This document shows positions 44,475 through 54,128 of a stretch of 64,000 nt of DNA, piece after piece (position 1 is the stretch's first letter; each line of letters starts with the position of its first letter). Below the pieces are notes generated by a model. The model was not told where the DNA came from and did no database searches. It was given only the letters and a program-made list of their open reading frames with translations. The position numbers and the translations under genes were made by a program. Origin of the DNA: Calothrix sp. PCC 6303 (GTDB taxonomy: Bacteria > Cyanobacteriota > Cyanobacteriia > Cyanobacteriales > Nostocaceae); NCBI RefSeq assembly GCF_000317435.1, contig NC_019751.1, forward strand, positions 124,001-188,000. Reading direction: 5' to 3'.

Positions 44475-45155
44475 TTATTGGTCTAAAATCAGGTTGACAG
44501 CAGCTTCAAAATTAGGAACGATGAAGTCAGGATAGTAGACTTCAAGTTGAGTGCGATCGCGTATTCCACATTCTACAGCAATTACCTTAATTCCATGGGT
44601 TTTTGCTGCTGCAATATCAGCTTCTGTATCTCCCACCATCCAAGTATCTGTTGCTGGGGTTAACTCCTGCAAAGCCCGTTGCATTAATAACGGCTTATCT
44701 TCAATATCACGGGTTTTTACGTAGTCATTTCCCAAGCAATAACGGCGGTTTTCGGGAAAGAACTTGCCCAAATCACACCTTTCTAAAGCAAAATCTAATT
44801 CCCTGACGCGACGCATTGTCATTACTGCTAAATCTATGTCAGCTTGTTTGATTTTTAACAATACTTCTACTGACCCAACTGCTGGGATATCATACTCAAA
44901 ATAGGGCTGAGTGTGGACAGTTTGCTTACGTAGTAGAGAAAACTCCTGTGCTTGTTGTTCATCCAAGCCCGACGCAATTGCAATCTTTGTTTCCGAAATG
45001 CGATCGCGTTTCATCTGCCAGAACTCATTTTTACCTAATTCCTGGATATTTTGCTGGGGAAATTTGATTTTTTGCAAGCAAAGTTTATAAACTTGGTAGT
45101 AACGCTCGGAAACGTCCATAATTGGACCGTCAAAATCTGTGATAATTCTTAGCAT
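44475..45155 (-). CDS. HAD-superfamily hydrolase
   Basis: Small-molecule phosphatase of the haloacid-dehalogenase superfamily, 226 residues. Motif I is ITDFDGPIMDV (nucleophile Asp8 and Asp10), motif II AVMTMRRVREL (Thr), motif III with the Lys near KPLLMQRALQEL, motif IV TWMVGDTEADIAAAKTHG. The helical cap (residues 20-85) places it in the C1-type group like phosphoglycolate phosphatases, but the substrate cannot be read. The start is ATG 45155. It is followed on the same strand by no close gene; the HPPD gene ends 40 bases upstream of its start. Confidence 0.88.
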   Translation of the reverse strand: MLRIITDFDGPIMDVSERYYQVYKLCLQKIKFPQQNIQELGKNEFWQMKRDRISETKIAIASGLDEQQAQEFSLLRKQTVHTQPYFEYDIPAVGSVEVLLKIKQADIDLAVMTMRRVRELDFALERCDLGKFFPENRRYCLGNDYVKTRDIEDKPLLMQRALQELTPATDTWMVGDTEADIAAAKTHGIKVIAVECGIRDRTQLEVYYPDFIVPNFEAAVNLILDQ

Positions 45156-45194
45156 TGAGGATAAGTCAATTAATTAATCATTTTGCCAGACTTT

Positions 45195-46262
45195 CTAGCC
45201 TAAACTACCTCGTTTTACTTGTTCACGTTCAATAGCTTCAAACAAAGCTTGAAAATTACCTTCACCAAATCCTTTTGCTTGATGACGACGTTCGATAAAT
45301 TCAAAGAAAAATGTTGGTTGACTAAAAATTGGTTGAGTGAAAATCTGTAAAAGCACTGATTCGGATAGTTCAGGTTTCCAATCTACCAATATTTCCTGTT
45401 GGGAAATTGCTTGTATTTCAATTGGGGAAAGGGAAAACCCGCTACGTTGACTCAGTTGTGAGTAATAGGTTGCGGGAACTGGGAGAAAGGCTAAACCCCG
45501 CTGCCGCAGTTGTGCGATCGCATTGGTAAGATTAGCAGTATTTAAAGCAATATGTTGAATACCTGCACCTCGATTCAAGTTAAGAAACTCTTGAATCTGG
45601 GAATTTGGGGTTGTTGGTTCATTAATTGGTAATTGCACAGCACCACCAGGAGAAATCATCACCTGACTATGTAATGCAGAACGCTCAGTTTGGATATTAA
45701 AAGCTTGTTGTGGGTGAAAATCAAGGATATTTTTATACCAAGCTACAGCATTTTCCAACCCACCCAAAGGGACATTGAGAACCACATGATCAATTCCCAA
45801 AAAATAAGCAGAATTCTTGGAACTAATTTCTTCCTCATTTCGATCAATTTGTCTTTCAATCAAAGTATGGGAAAGAGAACCCCAAGCAGCTACTTTACAC
45901 CATCTAATAACCTCATCCTCAAATAAACACTCTTGGATAGGTTGGAGAAGTTGAGTATGCTGATTTTTGGTACGACTCATAACCCCTTCAATCTCATCCA
46001 CTACAAAGGCAACATCTACAACACCAGGTGGGTGATGTCGCAAAAATTCAGCCACCGGACTTGTAGAGGAAGTAGGAGAAGATAATATAAAGCAGATAGA
46101 ACCGCTTTTGACTACCTTTGTATAAGCTTCTAAGGTATTCTTCCCTAAGGGATAGCAGCAATTGACATCCTGATTTGCCTCGGCAAAGCCTAAGATGTGA
46201 ATAAACCAAGAATACCAAGCTTCAGCATCTTCCACATAAAAGTGAATATATTCAATTCTCAT
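45195..46262 (-). CDS. 4-hydroxyphenylpyruvate dioxygenase
   Basis: Non-haem iron dioxygenase that converts 4-hydroxyphenylpyruvate to homogentisate, the tocopherol precursor. It has two VOC domains. The N-terminal one starts MRIEYIHFYVEDAEAWYSWF, the usual start of cyanobacterial HPPDs, so I use ATG 46262; the frame extends 24 codons to 46334 where AGGA is adjacent to the ATG. Iron ligands are visible in the second half as IDHVVLNV (His), GIQHIALNT (His) and FFEFIERR (Glu). The C-terminus reads KGFGEGNFQALFEAIEREQ, typical of the family. 355 residues. Followed 40 bases later by the HAD gene. Confidence 0.9.
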   Translation of the reverse strand: MRIEYIHFYVEDAEAWYSWFIHILGFAEANQDVNCCYPLGKNTLEAYTKVVKSGSICFILSSPTSSTSPVAEFLRHHPPGVVDVAFVVDEIEGVMSRTKNQHTQLLQPIQECLFEDEVIRWCKVAAWGSLSHTLIERQIDRNEEEISSKNSAYFLGIDHVVLNVPLGGLENAVAWYKNILDFHPQQAFNIQTERSALHSQVMISPGGAVQLPINEPTTPNSQIQEFLNLNRGAGIQHIALNTANLTNAIAQLRQRGLAFLPVPATYYSQLSQRSGFSLSPIEIQAISQQEILVDWKPELSESVLLQIFTQPIFSQPTFFFEFIERRHQAKGFGEGNFQALFEAIEREQVKRGSLG

Positions 46263-46693
46263 AAGTGATGAAAATCCAGCCTCGCTACTTAACCTGCTGT
46301 CAATTTTGCCTTTTTTGCACAGTTTTTGACTCATTCCTCAGCAAGATCTACAATTTTTCAACAATAATTAAGATTAAGTAGCAAAAGTTATCTTGATAAT
46401 CAAGTATTAAATAAAACAAATTTAATAGGATTTATACTCCTTATCTGAAAACATGTACCTAATTAACCCTGGTAAATTTAGGGCTATAACGCTTACTTCT
46501 TCCCGTATATTAGCTTAATTATGAAGCTTTATACCGAGCCCAAAAAAGAGGAAGCATCCTTGCACATTTTCCTGCTGGCTATTGAGAGTTATTTTTTTAC
46601 TGTAGCTCATTGGGTGTGATTAAAATCTTCGTCTGGATATTTTCCGGAAATATCAAGTGCAAGCGGTAAAATTATCGGCAAAATTCGAGGAAA
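46263..46693. other. Intergenic gap with no recognised feature
   Basis: If the longer start at 46334 is used for the dioxygenase, 358 bases remain. The gap separates two minus-strand genes and shows no gene, hairpin or repeat that I can support; it should contain the dioxygenase promoter. Confidence 0.35.
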
Positions 46694-47914
46694 TCACTTA
46701 TTTTTAGGAATATAATTATTCAATCCGGGTGCATTAAATAAAGTCACGTATGTTTCGTTATCTTCGGGAATTTGATGAACTACAAATTCCGATTTACTCA
46801 TAAAAATATCTTTAACTGTTTTTCCTGGTAAGTGATGTGATAAAACTTTATTCAAACCCAAATTGTATTTGCTGTTAAACACCTGAGATATTTTAGATAG
46901 CTGTACCCATTGATGATTTGCGCGGGTTTCTTCTTCCCGAATAATTTCTTTAATGTTGCTCAAGAATTGCTCAAGTGTTGGCAGCATTAAATGTGTTGTT
47001 AATTGATTAGTTTTACTATTGTTGATAGTAATGACATTTCCTTTTTTAGTTACATGATAAACCATCAATCCATTTTGCTGAAGATGGTTACAAAGGTTTG
47101 TCATGACTTTATCTGATGAACAAACTAAAACTTCCCTTGCATGGAAAAAACGCTCATGAATAGCCGAGCCAAAGGCAATCATTTTCCCATCAGCATTATC
47201 TTTGCCTGATGGGACATGAATTAAATCATAATTACGCATATGCAATTCAGTATCTAGTTTTCCCTTGCGATACCAATTGGCAAAAGCAACTTTAACTTGG
47301 ATAGGAAAATTGCAAACAGTTTCTAAAAACCGTTCCGTTTCCGGGTTTAAAATAATATTTTCTGCATCTAACAATAAGACTGCGATGGGGGATTTATTGT
47401 TAGAATTGGCTAAAGGTTGGTAATTACTAGATTCAGAATCATTTTGAGAATTATTAGCTGCTTGTTCTGATTCAATTTGCTTTTGAGGTGATTCGCTTAT
47501 TTCTTGGGTAGATTCATCACTCTTTAATTCTTGGAACCCAACTGGATAATTATTACTAATATCCAAACTAGAATTGAGATGACGATTTGTTTTTGATTCA
47601 GCCGGGTTCAGGTAATAAATACGATTTACTAATTCGATTAAAATTTGTGAGTCAAGTGCTTCGTGGATAAATAAAGCTTTGAGAAATTGTTGCAACTTAC
47701 TAACTAATATGTTCCATTCTGACTCAGAACCTAGTAATTCAACTAATTTTTTAATTAAACCCGATTGTTGACGAGGACTATTCCAAGGAATTGATCTATA
47801 TTTTTCAAGTAATAACTCTGGCTGCTGCTCTTGAATTGTTACAATTGCTTGACATACATCTGAGCAAATTTGATTTAGTAAAGCAGAATCATGTGGTGTC
47901 AGCGCAGATTGCAT
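46694..47914 (-). CDS. NYN-domain (PIN-like) ribonuclease candidate with C-terminal LOTUS/OST-HTH-like domain
   Basis: A 406-residue protein in three parts. Residues 1-130 are a helical N-terminal region of unknown type. A polar Ser/Gln/Asn-rich linker (about 130-175) follows. The NYN domain (about 180-310) contains AVLLLDAENIILNPETERFL, VKVAFANWYRKGKLDTELHM, HVPSGKDNADGKMIAFGSAI and VLVCSSDKVMTNLCNHLQQN, with the Asp residues of a PIN-like active site. The last 90 residues (HQWVQLSKISQVFNSKYNLG, then VLSHHLPGKTVKDIFMS) resemble an OST-HTH/LOTUS RNA-binding domain. NYN proteins are RNases or RNA-binding factors; in cyanobacteria LabA belongs to this superfamily. Transcribed alone. Confidence 0.8.
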   Translation of the reverse strand: MQSALTPHDSALLNQICSDVCQAIVTIQEQQPELLLEKYRSIPWNSPRQQSGLIKKLVELLGSESEWNILVSKLQQFLKALFIHEALDSQILIELVNRIYYLNPAESKTNRHLNSSLDISNNYPVGFQELKSDESTQEISESPQKQIESEQAANNSQNDSESSNYQPLANSNNKSPIAVLLLDAENIILNPETERFLETVCNFPIQVKVAFANWYRKGKLDTELHMRNYDLIHVPSGKDNADGKMIAFGSAIHERFFHAREVLVCSSDKVMTNLCNHLQQNGLMVYHVTKKGNVITINNSKTNQLTTHLMLPTLEQFLSNIKEIIREEETRANHQWVQLSKISQVFNSKYNLGLNKVLSHHLPGKTVKDIFMSKSEFVVHQIPEDNETYVTLFNAPGLNNYIPKNK

Positions 47915-48170
47915 AAGCTTGCATTTATATCTATATAGTTAAATAGAATTATTCATCTTTGTTGACTCCAAAAAGATGAATTATACATGTTATATCTGGG
48001 CAGCAGTTCTAATGAGATCCGTGAATTTGCTTAGTGAAAGTGTAGATAGTCAACTTGTTGAAGAAGTCGGGTATCTCCGAACCGCTCAAATTTGGCGTGG
48101 TAGATCACTAGAATTGGAAGAAACATTCACAATTCTAGTGACAGATAACTATATTTTTTTAGGTCATAAT

Positions 48171-48842
48171 CTATACTGCTGCCATTGTTTCTAATAGCCC
48201 AGTAAACATTTTCAAACCATCTGTACCACCCAAAATTGGGTCAGATGCACGTTCTGGGTGAGGCATCATGCCCAGCACATTTCCTTGGCGATTACAAATT
48301 CCGGCAATATTATTTAATGAACCGTTCGGATTTTGACCAGTATAACGGAAAACGACTTGGGAATTGGCTTCAATTTCTGCCAAGACTGCTGCATCTGCGT
48401 GGAAGCATCCTTCACCATGGGCGATGGGTAGAGTGATGGTTTCAGCAGTATTGTATGCTTGAGTCCAAGGAAGAGTATTTTTTTCAACTTTGATGGGAAC
48501 GCGATCGCATATAAAATGCAAGTCCCGATTTTTAACTAATACACCTGGTAACAAACCAGCCTCTGTTAAAACCTGAAAGCCATTACAAATACCGAGAACA
48601 AACTTACCCTGATTGGCATGTTCAACCACCTGCTGCATGACTGGAGAGAAACGCGCGATCGCACCACAGCGCAAATAGTCACCGTAGCTAAAACCACCAG
48701 GCAGAATGATCACATCCAAATCACTAATATCAGTATCTTGGTGCCAAACCATGCGTGTTGGCTGCCCTAATATATCTCGTGTGACATAAGCCATATCACG
48801 ATCGCAATTAGAACCAGGAAAAACTACAACCCCAAATTTCAT
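48171..48842 (-). CDS. purQ: Phosphoribosylformylglycinamidine synthase glutaminase subunit PurQ
   Basis: Glutaminase that feeds ammonia to PurL in the fourth step of purine synthesis. I start at ATG 48842 (MKFGVVVFPGSNCDRDMAYV), the usual PurQ start; the frame runs further to 48980. The 223 residues contain the oxyanion region GGFSYGDYLRCGA, nucleophile Cys in VLGICNGFQVLTE, and the catalytic His/Glu in MMPHPERASDPILGG. The purS gene lies 210 bases upstream on the same strand, so the two likely form one unit. purL is not in the window. Confidence 0.96.
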   Translation of the reverse strand: MKFGVVVFPGSNCDRDMAYVTRDILGQPTRMVWHQDTDISDLDVIILPGGFSYGDYLRCGAIARFSPVMQQVVEHANQGKFVLGICNGFQVLTEAGLLPGVLVKNRDLHFICDRVPIKVEKNTLPWTQAYNTAETITLPIAHGEGCFHADAAVLAEIEANSQVVFRYTGQNPNGSLNNIAGICNRQGNVLGMMPHPERASDPILGGTDGLKMFTGLLETMAAV

Positions 48843-49052
48843 TTTTATTTTTCTTAGATACTCAATTTTCAATAAATCAGTTATCAGTGAACAGTTATCA
48901 GAGTTTAAGCACCTTACCTTCAATACACCTTGTTCCCGTATGCTTACCGAACTGCTCAATAACCAGCGGGGATCTGGCAAGATAACTTAAATTTACCACT
49001 TCAAAAGAAGTGCGGCACTTAGACACGACTAATAACTGTTCCCTGTTCCCTG

Positions 49053-49331
49053 TTAAAAAATGCCTGTCTGAGTTTCCACCTCAATTAAATCGTAACGATA
49101 ATTTTCAATCACCGGATTTGACAAAATTTGCTCGCAAATCGCATCTAGATTTTTACGCGCGGTACTTTCATCAGAAGAAACAATACTTAGCTCAATATAT
49201 TTGCCAATCCGAACTTGTTCGACGTTGTTGTAGCCCAATTGTTTTAATCCTGATTGTACCGCTGTTCCTGCCGGGTCTAGAACCGAAGGACGAAGTGTGA
49301 CAAAAATTTTGGCTCGATACTTTGTTCGCAC
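49053..49331 (-). CDS. purS: Phosphoribosylformylglycinamidine synthase subunit PurS
   Basis: Small subunit that bridges PurQ and PurL. The 92-residue product starts at GTG 49331 (MRTKYRAKIFVTLRPSVLDP) and contains GTAVQSGLKQLGYNNVEQVR, IGKYIELSIVS, the conserved CEQILSNPVIENYRYDLIE and ends in ETQTGIF. Length and motifs match PurS. It lies upstream of purQ and is divergent from zur, with 143 bases between the two starts. No strong ribosome binding site is seen before the GTG. Confidence 0.93.
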   Translation of the reverse strand: MRTKYRAKIFVTLRPSVLDPAGTAVQSGLKQLGYNNVEQVRIGKYIELSIVSSDESTARKNLDAICEQILSNPVIENYRYDLIEVETQTGIF

Positions 49332-49474
49332 GGGTTTTCTTTGAATACTGTTAAGCTGATCCTAATATCTTTCGGCGATCACTGGCGAAAATAATATTCT
49401 GATCCTATTAGAGTTAAGCTATGGATCAATCGGGATAATATCTTGGAATTATTGCCACACTCTCAAAACAGTCT

Positions 49475-49870
49475 ATGAAAGTCATACGCACTCGCAGTCA
49501 AGAGAGGATTTTAAACCTGCTAAAAACTCTCAAACAAAGTACATCTGCTCAGGATATTTACGTAGAGCTACGTAACCGTGAGCAAAACATGGGTTTAGCA
49601 ACGGTATATCGTTCTTTAGAAAGTTTGAAACTAGAAGGCTTAGTCCAAGTGAGGACATTGGCTAATGGTGAAGCTTTATATAGCCTAGCAAAGCAGGATA
49701 AACACCACCTTACCTGTCTACAGTGCGGCACTTCTATTCCTGTAAATCAATGTCCTGCACAGGATTTGGAAATTCAACTACAAGCAAAACATAATTTTAA
49801 AATTTTTTACCACACATTGGAATTCTTCGGATTATGTGCTAAATGTCAATTAGCCGAAGCTTCAAAATAG
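49475..49870 (+). CDS. zur: Zinc uptake regulator Zur (FurB-type Fur-family repressor)
   Basis: Fur-family metalloregulator, 131 residues, close in pattern to cyanobacterial FurB/Zur: MKVIRTRSQERILNLLKTLK, the DNA-recognition helix region LRNREQNMGLATVYRSLESL (about 43-62), then HHLTCLQCGTSIPVN with the structural CxxC, and FFGLCAKCQLAE as the second CxxC. Zur represses zinc uptake genes when zinc is sufficient. The Fur versus Zur call rests on the absence of the His-rich ferric-site segment and the FurB-like sequence. It is divergent from purS. I did not find a convincing Zur operator in front of it. Confidence 0.9.
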   Translation: MKVIRTRSQERILNLLKTLKQSTSAQDIYVELRNREQNMGLATVYRSLESLKLEGLVQVRTLANGEALYSLAKQDKHHLTCLQCGTSIPVNQCPAQDLEIQLQAKHNFKIFYHTLEFFGLCAKCQLAEASK

Positions 49871-50415
49871 AACTTATCCCCGAAGTAGCAAAAACATACG
49901 GGCTTCTCGTGGGAACGTGAATCTGAGATTCATCTTCTCACGGTGTTTTTGTTGAAGGGACAGAAGATTATGTGATACTGGTCTAGATCCGTAAAGACTT
50001 ATATTTAAGTTTCTAACTGTTGTGATAAAGAATTAAAATATTCTTAATTTCAATACCTTCGCCAATTTTCTCAAATGCCCACAGGCTAGAAGCTTGGACG
50101 GCAGTCGCTACAACTGGGGGAACCCCCGCAGGGCACTGCCTCAGCTACACAAGCAAAGTCTACTTCCGTGGACTAAAATCCTTCCTTATAGGCTGCGGTA
50201 GACGCGACAGCGGCTTCTCTTTGAGTAACAGTCTATCCTTTGGGACATCGCTATGGGTTTATGTTCCTATAGTGACACCCTTCTAGAGTGTTGGATTTTT
50301 GCGAATGTACTGTACTTAGCTCCAATTTAATCCAGTTTCACCCTAAATGCCTTGCGTTTAGGTTTTGAGACTGGTTCCCCAAAACTCAATTATCAGTTAT
50401 CACCCCGGAACTACT
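49871..50415. other. Repeat-rich intergenic region between zur and GH57
   Basis: The stretch at about 50085-50265 is GC-rich and made of short palindromes, such as GGGGGAACCCCCGCAGGGCAC and GGTAGACGCGACAGCGGCTTC. The last resembles in reverse the word GCGCGTCTACC in the element at 9170. The region near 49896-49955 (CTCGTGGGAACGTGAATCTG, then AGATTCATCTTCTCACGGTG) may form the zur terminator. No gene is seen. Confidence 0.5.
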
Positions 50416-52008
50416 ATGGCATTAGGCTATGTTGCGCTCGTTCTCCACGCACACCTGCCCTTCGTTCGTCACCCAGAAAGTGACTACGTGTTGGAGGAAG
50501 AATGGCTCTATGAAGCAATTACAGAAACTTATATTCCTTTAATTAAAGTATTTGAAGGGTTAAAGCGGGACGGAATTGACTTTAAGATTACGATGAGTAT
50601 GACACCTCCTTTGGTGTCGATGTTACGCGATCGCTTGTTGCAAGAACGCTATGAGGAACATTTATCCAAGCTAGAAGAACTAGTAGAACTAGAAGCCGAA
50701 CGTAATGCCCAAAATGGTCACATCAAATATCTAGCGGAACATTACGCTAAGGAATTTTTAGAAGCCAGGGAAATTTGGGAACGTTACAAAGGTGATTTAG
50801 TTACAGCTTTCAAGTCTTTCCAAGATAGTGGTAACTTGGAAATTATCACCTGTGGGGCTACACACGGTTACTTGCCGCTGATGAACATGTACCCAGAAGC
50901 AGTATGGGCGCAATTAAAAGTAGCTTGTGAAAGCTACGAAGAAAATTTTGGTATGGCACCAAGAGGGATTTGGTTGCCAGAATGTGCCTACTACGAAGGC
51001 TTAGAAAGAATGCTAGCTGATGTCGGCTTGCGCTATTTCTTGGTGGATGGACATGGTATTTTGTATGCACGTCCTCGTCCTCGCTTTGGTACCTATGCGC
51101 CAATTTATACAGAAACTGGTGTCGCCGCATTTGGACGCGATCACGAGTCCTCACAACAAGTGTGGTCTTCGGAAGTCGGTTATCCTGGTGCTGCTGAATA
51201 CCGTGAATTTTATAAAGATTTGGGTTGGGAAGCTGAATATGAGTATATCAAGCCCTATGTGATGCCCAATGGTCAACGAAAAAATATCGGAATCAAGTAT
51301 CACAAAATCACTGGACGTGGTTTAGGCTTAGGTGATAAGCAACTTTATGATCCTTACTGGGCAAAGGAAAAGACGGCAGAACACGCGGAAAACTTTATGT
51401 ATAACCGCGAACGCCAAACAGAACATTTACGTGGAATTATGCAACGTCCACCAATTATTGTTTCTCCCTACGATGCAGAGTTGTTTGGACATTGGTGGTA
51501 TGAAGGTCCTTGGTTTATTGATTACTTGTTCCGCAAGTCTTGGTACGATCAGCAAACCTATGAAATGACCCACTTAGCCGATTATCTCAAAGCTGAACCT
51601 ACACAACAAGTGTGTCGCCCATCACAATCAAGTTGGGGATATAAGGGTTTTCACGAATATTGGTTAAATGAAACAAATGCTTGGGTTTACACCCATTTGC
51701 ACAAAACAGCCGAACGCATGATTGAACTTTCCCGGAGAGATCCCGCTGATGAGTTGGAATGGAAAGCTTTGAATCAAGCTGCTAGGGAAATATTATTAGC
51801 GCAGTCTTCAGATTGGGCGTTTATTATGCGGACTGGGACAATGGTACCCTATGCTGTACGCAGAACGCGATCGCATGTCATGCGCTTCAATAAATTATAC
51901 GAAGATATCAAGCAAGGTAAGATAGATAGCGGTTGGTTGGAAAAGGTGGAATTAATGGACAATATCTTCCCCAATATTAATTACCGAGTTTACCGTCCTT
52001 TGGCTTAA
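50416..52008 (+). CDS. GH57-family 1,4-alpha-glucan branching enzyme
   Basis: Glycoside hydrolase family 57 enzyme that forms alpha-1,6 branches in glycogen. I start at ATG 50416 (MALGYVALVLHAHLPFVRHP); a frame-extending TTG at 50365 is less likely. The 530 residues contain the GH57 conserved regions: HAHLPF (I), GATHGYLPLM (II), GIWLPECAYYEG with the catalytic Glu (III), and PYDAELFGHWWYEGPWF with the catalytic Asp (IV). A DUF1957-type C-terminal region has SSWGYKGFHEYWLNETNAWV and ends NIFPNINYRVYRPLA. Monocistronic by spacing. The GlgB of family GH13 is not in this window. Confidence 0.93.
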   Translation: MALGYVALVLHAHLPFVRHPESDYVLEEEWLYEAITETYIPLIKVFEGLKRDGIDFKITMSMTPPLVSMLRDRLLQERYEEHLSKLEELVELEAERNAQNGHIKYLAEHYAKEFLEAREIWERYKGDLVTAFKSFQDSGNLEIITCGATHGYLPLMNMYPEAVWAQLKVACESYEENFGMAPRGIWLPECAYYEGLERMLADVGLRYFLVDGHGILYARPRPRFGTYAPIYTETGVAAFGRDHESSQQVWSSEVGYPGAAEYREFYKDLGWEAEYEYIKPYVMPNGQRKNIGIKYHKITGRGLGLGDKQLYDPYWAKEKTAEHAENFMYNRERQTEHLRGIMQRPPIIVSPYDAELFGHWWYEGPWFIDYLFRKSWYDQQTYEMTHLADYLKAEPTQQVCRPSQSSWGYKGFHEYWLNETNAWVYTHLHKTAERMIELSRRDPADELEWKALNQAAREILLAQSSDWAFIMRTGTMVPYAVRRTRSHVMRFNKLYEDIKQGKIDSGWLEKVELMDNIFPNINYRVYRPLA

Positions 52009-52492
52009 ATCGATAGTTATCAGGGTTATCTAACTGCTAAGTTAAAACCCTAATTTTTGAGTTCTCTAAATACCAATACTGTTCAGATAGAAACAATAAT
52101 TTTGTAGAGACGTGCCAGTGCTACGTCTCTACAGCAGACAAAAATATTGTGATTAGAATCTTAACTGAACCCTATTGCTCTAAATACTACTTCCAAGGTG
52201 GGCAATGCTCACCTTTATTTTTATCTATTGACGTAAATATTATCTTGTAGTATAAATGTAGTATATAGGATAAGATACATGTAATTCTTTACCTTTAATT
52301 CACCTTTGTCATACATATAGACATGTAGAGACGAGATATGTCACGTCTATCTTGATTCGACAGGGGAAATCCAATTTATTTATCCCATATTGTCAATTCC
52401 AAAACTTTATCTATAGTCTTAAACAGGCTAAATTTGCGCTGCTATTTAGAACATAAAATATCAATTTAAAATTAAAATGAGAAATTAAATCT
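52009..52492. other. Intergenic region with two hairpin repeats
   Basis: Contains hairpins GTAGAGACG ... CGTCTCTAC at 52104-52132 and GTAGAGACG ... CGTCTAT at 52325-52350, from the dispersed hairpin family. AATACCAATA at 52068-52077 resembles one end of the MITE-like element of 22528 and 56119. No gene is supported. Confidence 0.55.
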
Positions 52493-53485
52493 ATGAGTAT
52501 TTTTAAAGTAGAAGTAGTGAAAATAATTGATATTCAACCCCATCCCAATGCTGATCGATTAGATATAATTAGGTTTGATGGGATGGCATATCAAGTAATC
52601 ACCGTCAAAGGGAATTTTAACCTGGGAGATTTTGCCTTTTATTTCCCTATAGATAGTGTCATTCCCGAAAAATATATTGATGCATTTGGAATTAGAAACT
52701 ACTATTCTAAAAAACTGCGTGCAGCAAAACTGCGAGGAATCTTTTCTGAGGGTTTACTAATACCGGTTGATGAAGATTTTTCCGGAAAAATTGGGGATGA
52801 CTACACCGAATACTTCGGAGTTAAGAAATATGAATATCCCATTCCCCAAGGGATGAGTGGAGATATGGAAAGTCATATCGGACAATATAGATTTCCTAGT
52901 CCCGAAAATATCAAGCGATATCGAGACGTATTAATTACAGGAGAGGAAGTTGTTGTCAGCGAGAAGCTTCACGGAACTAACTTTACAGTTCTTGTAGAAG
53001 CTGATGGAACTGTAAAAATCGGTAGTCATAACTATTTTTGGAAAAACAATGATATCAACCAAAACTTAGTTTACATTCGTGCCTATCGTGAAACTGAGTC
53101 TTTGCAAAAATTACCACCCGAAACCCAAGTTTTTGGAGAAATATATGGAGTCCAAGATATTAAATACGGTTTGAGTCAAGGGAAAATTGGACTCGCATTG
53201 TTTGCTGTGCGTCACCAAGGGGTATTTTTAAATTACAATAGCTTTATTGACTTTTGCCAAAAATATTCTCTGCCAACTGTGCCAATTCTTTACCAAGGAG
53301 CTTTTAGTTGGGATATAGTAGAGAAATTCAACAATATTGACAGTGTTTTATTTCCTAGTTGTATGATGGAAGGAGTGATAATTCAACCTACAATTGAGCG
53401 AACACACCCGGAAATTGGTCGAGTTGTCCTGAAATCTATTAGTGATCGATATTTACTACGTCAAGGTGGCACAGAATTGCATTAG
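52493..53485 (+). CDS. RNA ligase, DRB0094/Rnl5-like (ATP-dependent)
   Basis: Covalent nucleotidyl transferase that seals RNA ends. The 330 residues show an N-terminal OB-like module (VVKIIDIQPHPNADRLDIIR and GDFAFYFPIDSVIPEKYI) before the ligase domain, the order of the Deinococcus RNA ligase DRB0094. Ligase motifs: I EKLHGTNF with the nucleotidyl-acceptor Lys158, III VFGEIYG (213-219), IV EGVIIQP (293-299), V VVLKSISD (311-318, Lys314). It heads a plus-strand run followed by a LMW-phosphatase-like gene (gap about 120 bases) and an AAA+ gene (58 bases), which suggests an RNA-repair or stress role. Substrate unknown. Confidence 0.85.
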   Translation: MSIFKVEVVKIIDIQPHPNADRLDIIRFDGMAYQVITVKGNFNLGDFAFYFPIDSVIPEKYIDAFGIRNYYSKKLRAAKLRGIFSEGLLIPVDEDFSGKIGDDYTEYFGVKKYEYPIPQGMSGDMESHIGQYRFPSPENIKRYRDVLITGEEVVVSEKLHGTNFTVLVEADGTVKIGSHNYFWKNNDINQNLVYIRAYRETESLQKLPPETQVFGEIYGVQDIKYGLSQGKIGLALFAVRHQGVFLNYNSFIDFCQKYSLPTVPILYQGAFSWDIVEKFNNIDSVLFPSCMMEGVIIQPTIERTHPEIGRVVLKSISDRYLLRQGGTELH

Positions 53486-53605
53486 ATGGGTAAACTTAGT
53501 TAAATATCGCAGTCAAATATCGAAAGTTTTGGAGTTGTGTGCCGAATTGCATAACTAAGATTTACAGCATATACTCGACATTCAGAATTATATCTTTCCA
53601 AAGTG

Positions 53606-54070
53606 ATGCAAGAAGAAAAAATTCTTTTTCTCTGTACAGGTAATTACTACCGTAGTCGTTTCGCGGAACATTTGTTCAACCACCAAGCAAATCAAGAAGG
53701 TTTGGATTGGTTGGCAGATTCCCGTGGTTTGGCTTTAGAAAGGGGTGCGAATAATGTGGGGAAAATGTCGCATTACGCAGTAGCTGCATTGAGGAGAAAG
53801 GGGATTGTCTTGGGTGAAGACGAACGTTTACCGCAGCAATTGCAGCTAATTGACTTGAAAACTTCAGTTCGGATAATTGCCTTAGATAAATCAGAACATC
53901 TACCATTAATGCAGGAAAGATTCCCACAATGGGCAGATAAAATTGAATATTGGTTGGTACATGATATTGATAAAACTGCTGCAAATGAAGCTTTAGTACA
54001 AATTGAGATGAATATATTGGATTTGATTCGACAGTTAACCCAATTCAAATTAATGAATAAATTAACTTGA
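53606..54070 (+). CDS. Low-molecular-weight phosphatase-like protein
   Basis: A 154-residue protein of the LMW protein-tyrosine-phosphatase fold, from ATG 53606 (an in-frame GTG precedes it). The phosphate-binding loop is LCTGNYYRSRFAEHL, a C-X5-R signature near residues 10-16 with Tyr-Tyr in the middle where most have NICRS-type residues. The candidate general acid is Asp in LVHDIDKT. Other features: MSHYAVAALRRKGI and ALDKSEHLPLMQERFPQWAD. The protein might act on protein tyrosines, on arsenate, or on another phosphate. It is placed between the RNA ligase and AAA+ genes on the same strand; no ribosome binding site is evident. Confidence 0.8.
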   Translation: MQEEKILFLCTGNYYRSRFAEHLFNHQANQEGLDWLADSRGLALERGANNVGKMSHYAVAALRRKGIVLGEDERLPQQLQLIDLKTSVRIIALDKSEHLPLMQERFPQWADKIEYWLVHDIDKTAANEALVQIEMNILDLIRQLTQFKLMNKLT

Positions 54071-54128
54071 AACATTTAGGTATCACCCTAAAATTTCAAC
54101 CATTTGCAATTTAATCGAATTAAAATAT

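Noticed and set aside
47976-48194. 72-codon plus-strand frame overlapping the 3' end of purQ
   Set aside because: It overlaps purQ on the opposite strand and shows no recognisable domain. The segment LVEEVGYLRTAQIWRGRSLE looks protein-like but is not enough.
49332-49474. Search for a Zur or Fur operator between purS and zur
   Set aside because: No palindrome close to the TGATAATnATTATCA type could be supported, so none is annotated.
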